A model generated the notes under the pieces. That model ran no database searches, was not told the DNA's origin, and was given only the letters and a program-made list of their open reading frames with translations. DNA of 64,000 bases, taken from contig NZ_OKQO01000005.1 of assembly GCF_900289145.1 (NCBI RefSeq), positions 186,001 to 250,000 on the forward strand. Direction: 5' to 3'. Position 1 is the stretch's first letter. Each line of letters begins with the position of its first letter. A program made the translations under genes and the position numbers. Positions 60,425 through 64,000 of the stretch are shown in pieces. This DNA is from Neobittarella massiliensis (ex Bilen et al. 2018). Lineage in GTDB: Bacteria > Bacillota > Clostridia > Oscillospirales > Ruminococcaceae.

Positions 60425-61333
60425 GTGACCATCGGCATCATCGATATGGGCTCCAACTCTATCCGCCTGTCGGTCTATCGCTGCACGGGGCGTTCGTTTT
60501 CTCTGCTGTTCGGAGACAAGCAGATGGCTGCTCTGGCCGGTTGTATAGAGGGTGGCGACCTGACTGAACAGGGCGTTGAGCGCGCCTGCGGGGCACTGAC
60601 GCGGCTGCTGCAGCTGACCCGACTGCTGGGAGTCGTACAGGTGCAGGTATTTGCCACCGCATCGCTGCGGCAGATAAGAAACCGGACGCAGGTGCTGACG
60701 GCGATCGAACAGGCGTGTGGGGTGCGCCCACAGGTTCTTTCGGGCAAAGAGGAAGCACTGTGCTCGCTGGCCGGGGCGATGCACGCCACCGGCGCTCGGG
60801 CGGGGCTGGTGTGCGATATCGGCGGTGGATCGACCGAGCTGGTGGGCTTTGCCGACGGTCGGCCGCTGGATGCAGTAAGTTTGCCGCTGGGCTCGCTGTC
60901 GCTGTCGCGGCGGTATGTACCGGGCCTGCTGCCCACGGCAGCGGCCGTGAAGCAGATGCGCCAATACATCACCGAGCAGCTGTGTCTGCTGGATTGGCCG
61001 GTGCCGCCCGGCGGGGTGTTGTGCGGAATTGGCGGCACCGTGCGCGCCTGTGGGCAGCTATACGCCCAGATGGGCGGCGGCGATTTGGCCGGCTACTTCC
61101 CCGCCAGCTGGGCCGACGAACTGTGCGCGCTGCTTGCCAGCGGCGATGAAAAGCTGCAGCGGCAGGTGTTTTCGCTGGTGCCCGAGCGCATATTGACTCT
61201 GGTCCCGGGCGCTGTTTTGCTGGGGCAGATCGCCGCCCATTTTGGCTGCCGACAGGTGCAGGTGAGCACCGGCGGTGTGCGAGAGGGGTATCTGTTGCGG
61301 CACGTGCTGGCAGACCCTGCGGCCGAAAACTGA
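60425..61333 (+). CDS. ppx: Ppx/GppA exopolyphosphatase-family protein
   Basis: 302 residues. Actin-like ATPase fold: phosphate 1 loop IIDMGSNSIRLSVY, phosphate 2 VCDIGGGSTELVGF (from about residue 131) and GGVLCGIGGTVRA. Ppx cleaves polyphosphate, GppA the pppGpp alarmone; the short form here cannot separate them, but ppk1 directly downstream points to polyphosphate. GTG at 60425 is chosen since AGAGAGGGGG stands before it and the residues upstream are unlike the family. Confidence 0.9.
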   Translation: MTIGIIDMGSNSIRLSVYRCTGRSFSLLFGDKQMAALAGCIEGGDLTEQGVERACGALTRLLQLTRLLGVVQVQVFATASLRQIRNRTQVLTAIEQACGVRPQVLSGKEEALCSLAGAMHATGARAGLVCDIGGGSTELVGFADGRPLDAVSLPLGSLSLSRRYVPGLLPTAAAVKQMRQYITEQLCLLDWPVPPGGVLCGIGGTVRACGQLYAQMGGGDLAGYFPASWADELCALLASGDEKLQRQVFSLVPERILTLVPGAVLLGQIAAHFGCRQVQVSTGGVREGYLLRHVLADPAAEN

Positions 61334-61383
61334 CCGGCGGCCCAAAACGACTTGGATAGAGGAGCAAAAGGAGCATACATATT

Positions 61384-63519
61384 ATGAAAGACAAGCGGCA
61401 CCGCAGCTGCATGGAGAACCGCGAGCTGTCCTGGTTAAAATTTAACGAACGGGTGCTGGAGGAGGCCAACTGCCAAGAGACCCCGCTGATGGAACGGCTG
61501 AAGTTTTTATCGATCTTCACCTCTAACCTGGACGAGTTTTACATGGTGCGGGTGGGCACATTGACCGACTTGGCCCTGGTAGAGCCCGACGACCGCGACT
61601 CGAAGACCGGCATGACCGCCCAGGAGCAGCTGGCGGCGATCTACCGCGAGACGGCGCCCCTATATGCCCAGCGTGACCGGGCCTTTGCCGAGTTGACCAC
61701 CCTGATGGCCCAGGCGGGCATTTCTCAACTGCACTACGACGAACTAAAACCGAGCGAGCAAAAGCTGGTAGAGAAGGAATTCTATCGCACAGTGCTGCCG
61801 GTGCTGTCGCCCCAGATCATCGACACTCGTCATCCGTTCCCCCACATCGACAACAAGCAGCTCAATGTGGCGGTGTCGCTGCGGCATAAAGATCACACCA
61901 TGTTCGGCATCATTCCCCTGCCCGGCTCGGTGCCTCGCATGCTGTTCGTGGATAGAGAACAGCTGCGCTATATCCTGATGGAGGAGGTGCTGCTGCAGTT
62001 CGCCCCCAAGGTGTTTGACATGTACAAGGTGGGGGAAAAAGCCATCATCTGCATCACCCGCAACGCGGATATCGACGCCGACGCCGGCATGTACGACGAG
62101 GACCTGGACTACCGCCAGCACATGAAAAAGGTGCTAAAAAAGCGCATGCGGCTGGCCCCGGTGCGGCTGGAGGTGCAGGGGGATATCAGCGAGGGATTTA
62201 TTAAGTACCTGCGGGGCAAGCTGGGCATTACCCGCGAACAGGTATTTTTGTGTGCGGCACCGCTGGACCTGTCTTTCTGCTTTGCCCTGACGGGTCAGTT
62301 GCCGGCACCGCTTGTCAGCCAGCTGACCGACGCCCCGTTCACCCCGCAGCAGCCGGCGCTCGTAAAACAGGGCGAGCCGGTGCTGCGACAGGTGCTCAAG
62401 CGGGATATCCTGCTCTCGTACCCCTATGAGAGCATGAACCCCTTTTTGCGGCTGATCAAAGAGGCGTCGGAAGATAAAAACGTGCTCTCGATCAAGATCA
62501 CGCTCTACCGCATTGCCCGGCAGGCCAAGTTGGCCGAATATCTGATCGCCGCGGCAGAAAACGGCAAAGAGGTATTTGTGCTCATGGAGCTGCGGGCCCG
62601 CTTTGACGAGCAGAACAACATCGAGTGGGCCCAGCGGCTGGAGGAGGCCGGCTGCCGGGTGATCTACGGTATGGACCACTACAAGGTGCACTCGAAAATC
62701 TGCCTCATTACCCGCCGCGAGCACGGGCGGCTGCAGACCATCACCCAGGTGGGGACCGGCAACTACAACGAAAAGACCGCCAAGCTCTACACCGACCTGG
62801 CCCTGATCACCGCCAACCCACAGATCGGTGCCGACGCCACTGCGTTTTTTAAAAACATGTCGATCGGCAACCTGCACGGCAGCTATGGGCAGCTGTGGGT
62901 GGCCCCCTGCTGCTTTAAACAAAACGTGCTGCGCTGCATCGACGAGCAGATCGCGCTGGCCGGCAGCGGCCAACCCGCGGGGGTAATGATGAAATTCAAC
63001 TCTCTCACCGACATCGACGTGATGGAAAAGCTCATTGAGGCCTCTTGTGCGGGGGTACCCTGCCAGCTCATCGTCCGCGGTATCTGCTGCCTGGTGCCGG
63101 GCGTGGAGGGGCTGACCGAGAACATCACCATCATCAGCATCGTGGGGCGCTACCTGGAGCACTCGCGGGTGTACTGTTTCGGGGTGGGACAGCAGATGAA
63201 GATGTACATCTCCTCGGGGGACATGATGAGCCGCAACACCATGCACCGGGTAGAGGTCTCGTGCCCGGTGTACGACCCGGCCCTGCGCCAGCGCATCCTG
63301 CACATGATGCAGGTAATGCTGGGCGATAATGTAAAGGCCCGCCAGCTGGGCGCCGACGGGCGCTACCGCATACGCCACCCCGACGGACAGATACCGGTGG
63401 ACAGCCAGCAGTGCTTTATGGACCAAGCCATATTGGACGCGCAGAAGCAGCCGGTCGCCGGCCAGAGCAGTGCGAGCCGCGGGCTGTGGCAAAAGTTGCG
63501 GGGGCTGTTTGGCCGGTAG
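61384..63519 (+). CDS. ppk1: polyphosphate kinase 1
   Basis: 711 residues. PPK1 polymerises the gamma-phosphate of ATP into polyphosphate. NRELSWLKFNERVLEEA opens the N domain; the middle has KRDILLSYPYESMNPFLRL; the phosphorylated histidine is H436 (KVHSKICLI) and the second catalytic histidine H593 (RYLEHSRVYCFG), matching E. coli H435/H592. ATG with AGGAGC upstream. Linked to the ppx-type gene by 50 bases. Confidence 0.96.
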   Translation: MKDKRHRSCMENRELSWLKFNERVLEEANCQETPLMERLKFLSIFTSNLDEFYMVRVGTLTDLALVEPDDRDSKTGMTAQEQLAAIYRETAPLYAQRDRAFAELTTLMAQAGISQLHYDELKPSEQKLVEKEFYRTVLPVLSPQIIDTRHPFPHIDNKQLNVAVSLRHKDHTMFGIIPLPGSVPRMLFVDREQLRYILMEEVLLQFAPKVFDMYKVGEKAIICITRNADIDADAGMYDEDLDYRQHMKKVLKKRMRLAPVRLEVQGDISEGFIKYLRGKLGITREQVFLCAAPLDLSFCFALTGQLPAPLVSQLTDAPFTPQQPALVKQGEPVLRQVLKRDILLSYPYESMNPFLRLIKEASEDKNVLSIKITLYRIARQAKLAEYLIAAAENGKEVFVLMELRARFDEQNNIEWAQRLEEAGCRVIYGMDHYKVHSKICLITRREHGRLQTITQVGTGNYNEKTAKLYTDLALITANPQIGADATAFFKNMSIGNLHGSYGQLWVAPCCFKQNVLRCIDEQIALAGSGQPAGVMMKFNSLTDIDVMEKLIEASCAGVPCQLIVRGICCLVPGVEGLTENITIISIVGRYLEHSRVYCFGVGQQMKMYISSGDMMSRNTMHRVEVSCPVYDPALRQRILHMMQVMLGDNVKARQLGADGRYRIRHPDGQIPVDSQQCFMDQAILDAQKQPVAGQSSASRGLWQKLRGLFGR

Positions 63520-63548
63520 TGCATCTCCCCCGTCTTAAGCATATAAAA

Positions 63549-63587
63549 AGCGCTGCGCCAGACCGACAGCTGGCGCGGCGCTATTTT
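63549..63587 (+). terminator. terminator after ppk1
   Basis: AGCGCTGCGCCAG / CTGGCGCGGCGCT stem with ATTTT. Confidence 0.75.
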
Positions 63588-63761
63588 GGTTGAATGGGCT
63601 GGCGAAAGCGGCTATACTATAAGGTAAAAAGAACCAGTGACCAGAGGTGCCGCCCGCCGCCTGTTCAGGGCAGCGGCGGGGGCCGGTAAAACAAAGCAGT
63701 TATGGGGCGCCGGGGCGATCTTTATCCCGGGCGGCCCAATGATAAAAAGGAGTGTTTTGTA

Positions 63762-64000
63762 TTGACGTGGCATGATAGGACGCCCCAGCAGATCGCGGGG
63801 CAATTTTCCAGCGATCTGGAACGGGGGCTCACCGATGAGGCCGCCGCCCGTGTGCTGTCCGAGGTGGGCGAGAACAAGCTGCAGGGCAAGCCGCCCAAGA
63901 CCCTTCTGCAGCGCTTTGCCGCCCAGCTCAAAGACACCATGGTCATCATTCTCATCATCGCCGCCGTTATCTCGACGGTGCTGGCGGTGATGGAGGGGCA
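63762..64000 (+). CDS. P-type cation-transporting ATPase (3' part outside window)
   Basis: The first 79 residues only. They show the cation-ATPase N-terminal domain, MTWHDRTPQQIAGQFSSDL, LTDEAAARVLSEVGENKLQ, KPPKTLLQRFAAQLKD, then the first membrane helix MVIILIIAAVISTVLAVMEG. This pattern belongs to Ca2+-ATPase/PMCA-type pumps. TTG start at 63762-63764 after AAAGGAG. Catalytic DKTGT and the rest lie beyond the window. Confidence 0.85.
   Translation, partial: MTWHDRTPQQIAGQFSSDLERGLTDEAAARVLSEVGENKLQGKPPKTLLQRFAAQLKDTMVIILIIAAVISTVLAVMEG

Overview
The window looks like a GC-rich chromosome from a spore-forming, anaerobic clostridium (Bacillota, Clostridia; an Oscillospiraceae/Ruminococcaceae-type gut organism is my inference). 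The evidence is a pair of CotF-like spore-coat genes, strong SD sequences with many GTG/TTG starts, T-box, S-box (SAM-I) and FMN leaders, a Na+-pumping decarboxylase module, indirect asparaginyl-tRNA synthesis (AspRS plus GatCAB), and the str and rpoBC operons. No rRNA, tRNA, CRISPR array, transposase or phage gene was recognised.

Layout. 1-4591 (minus): a pcrA, tmk, DUF2156, GNAT gene run (the GNAT is cut by the window edge). 5078-7520 (minus): a nucleotidyltransferase-fold protein, then beta and gamma/delta subunits of a Na+-translocating decarboxylase. 8227-9156 (+): MscS channel; 9430-9891 (minus): PEBP protein. 10268-17364 (+): the most unusual region, a three-gene operon (two different double-SIS sugar-phosphate proteins and a PfkB-fold protein) present twice in tandem, about 83% identical at protein level for the two genes I counted. 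17475-20187: decayed GNAT pseudogene, AT-rich palindromes, then a seven-unit tandem repeat (213-264 bp per unit) without a credible gene. 20247-22426: two spore-coat genes, a membrane protein and a GNAT. 22617-28099 (minus): gatB, gatA and an aspS-gatC fusion behind a T-box leader. 28177-33452 (minus): acyltransferase, mreB, comF, recD2. 34972-37468 (minus): metK under a SAM-I riboswitch and ribU under an FMN riboswitch. 38179-42676 (minus): tuf, fusA, rpsG, rpsL. 43052-43561 (+): flavodoxin-like gene placed against the grain between the str and rpoBC operons. 43704-51071 (minus): rpoC, rpoB. 51415-54816 (minus): PadR/DUF1700/DUF4097 envelope-stress-type operon and an Rrf2-MarR regulator pair. 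54920-58963 (minus): rpoD, dnaG, dgt-like macromolecular synthesis cluster. 59194-60129 (minus): yigZ, rpmE. 60425-63519 (+): ppx/gppA-like gene and ppk1; 63762 to the end (+): start of a P-type cation ATPase.

How it works together. Much of the window is core information processing with amino-acid or cofactor sensing in the leaders: the T-box couples AspRS-GatC/GatA/GatB to tRNA charging, SAM represses metK and FMN represses ribU. The main candidate for an undescribed system is the duplicated SIS-SIS-PfkB operon. Both PfkB-fold proteins carry Asn where the family normally has its catalytic Asp, all four SIS proteins share an acidic/EN/H motif, and both copies keep a gaplessly alignable promoter region. 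Other notable points are the 18607-20187 repeat array, the AspRS-GatC fusion with a GAAC specifier region, and two genes (comF and dgt-like) whose best-placed start codon is AUC.
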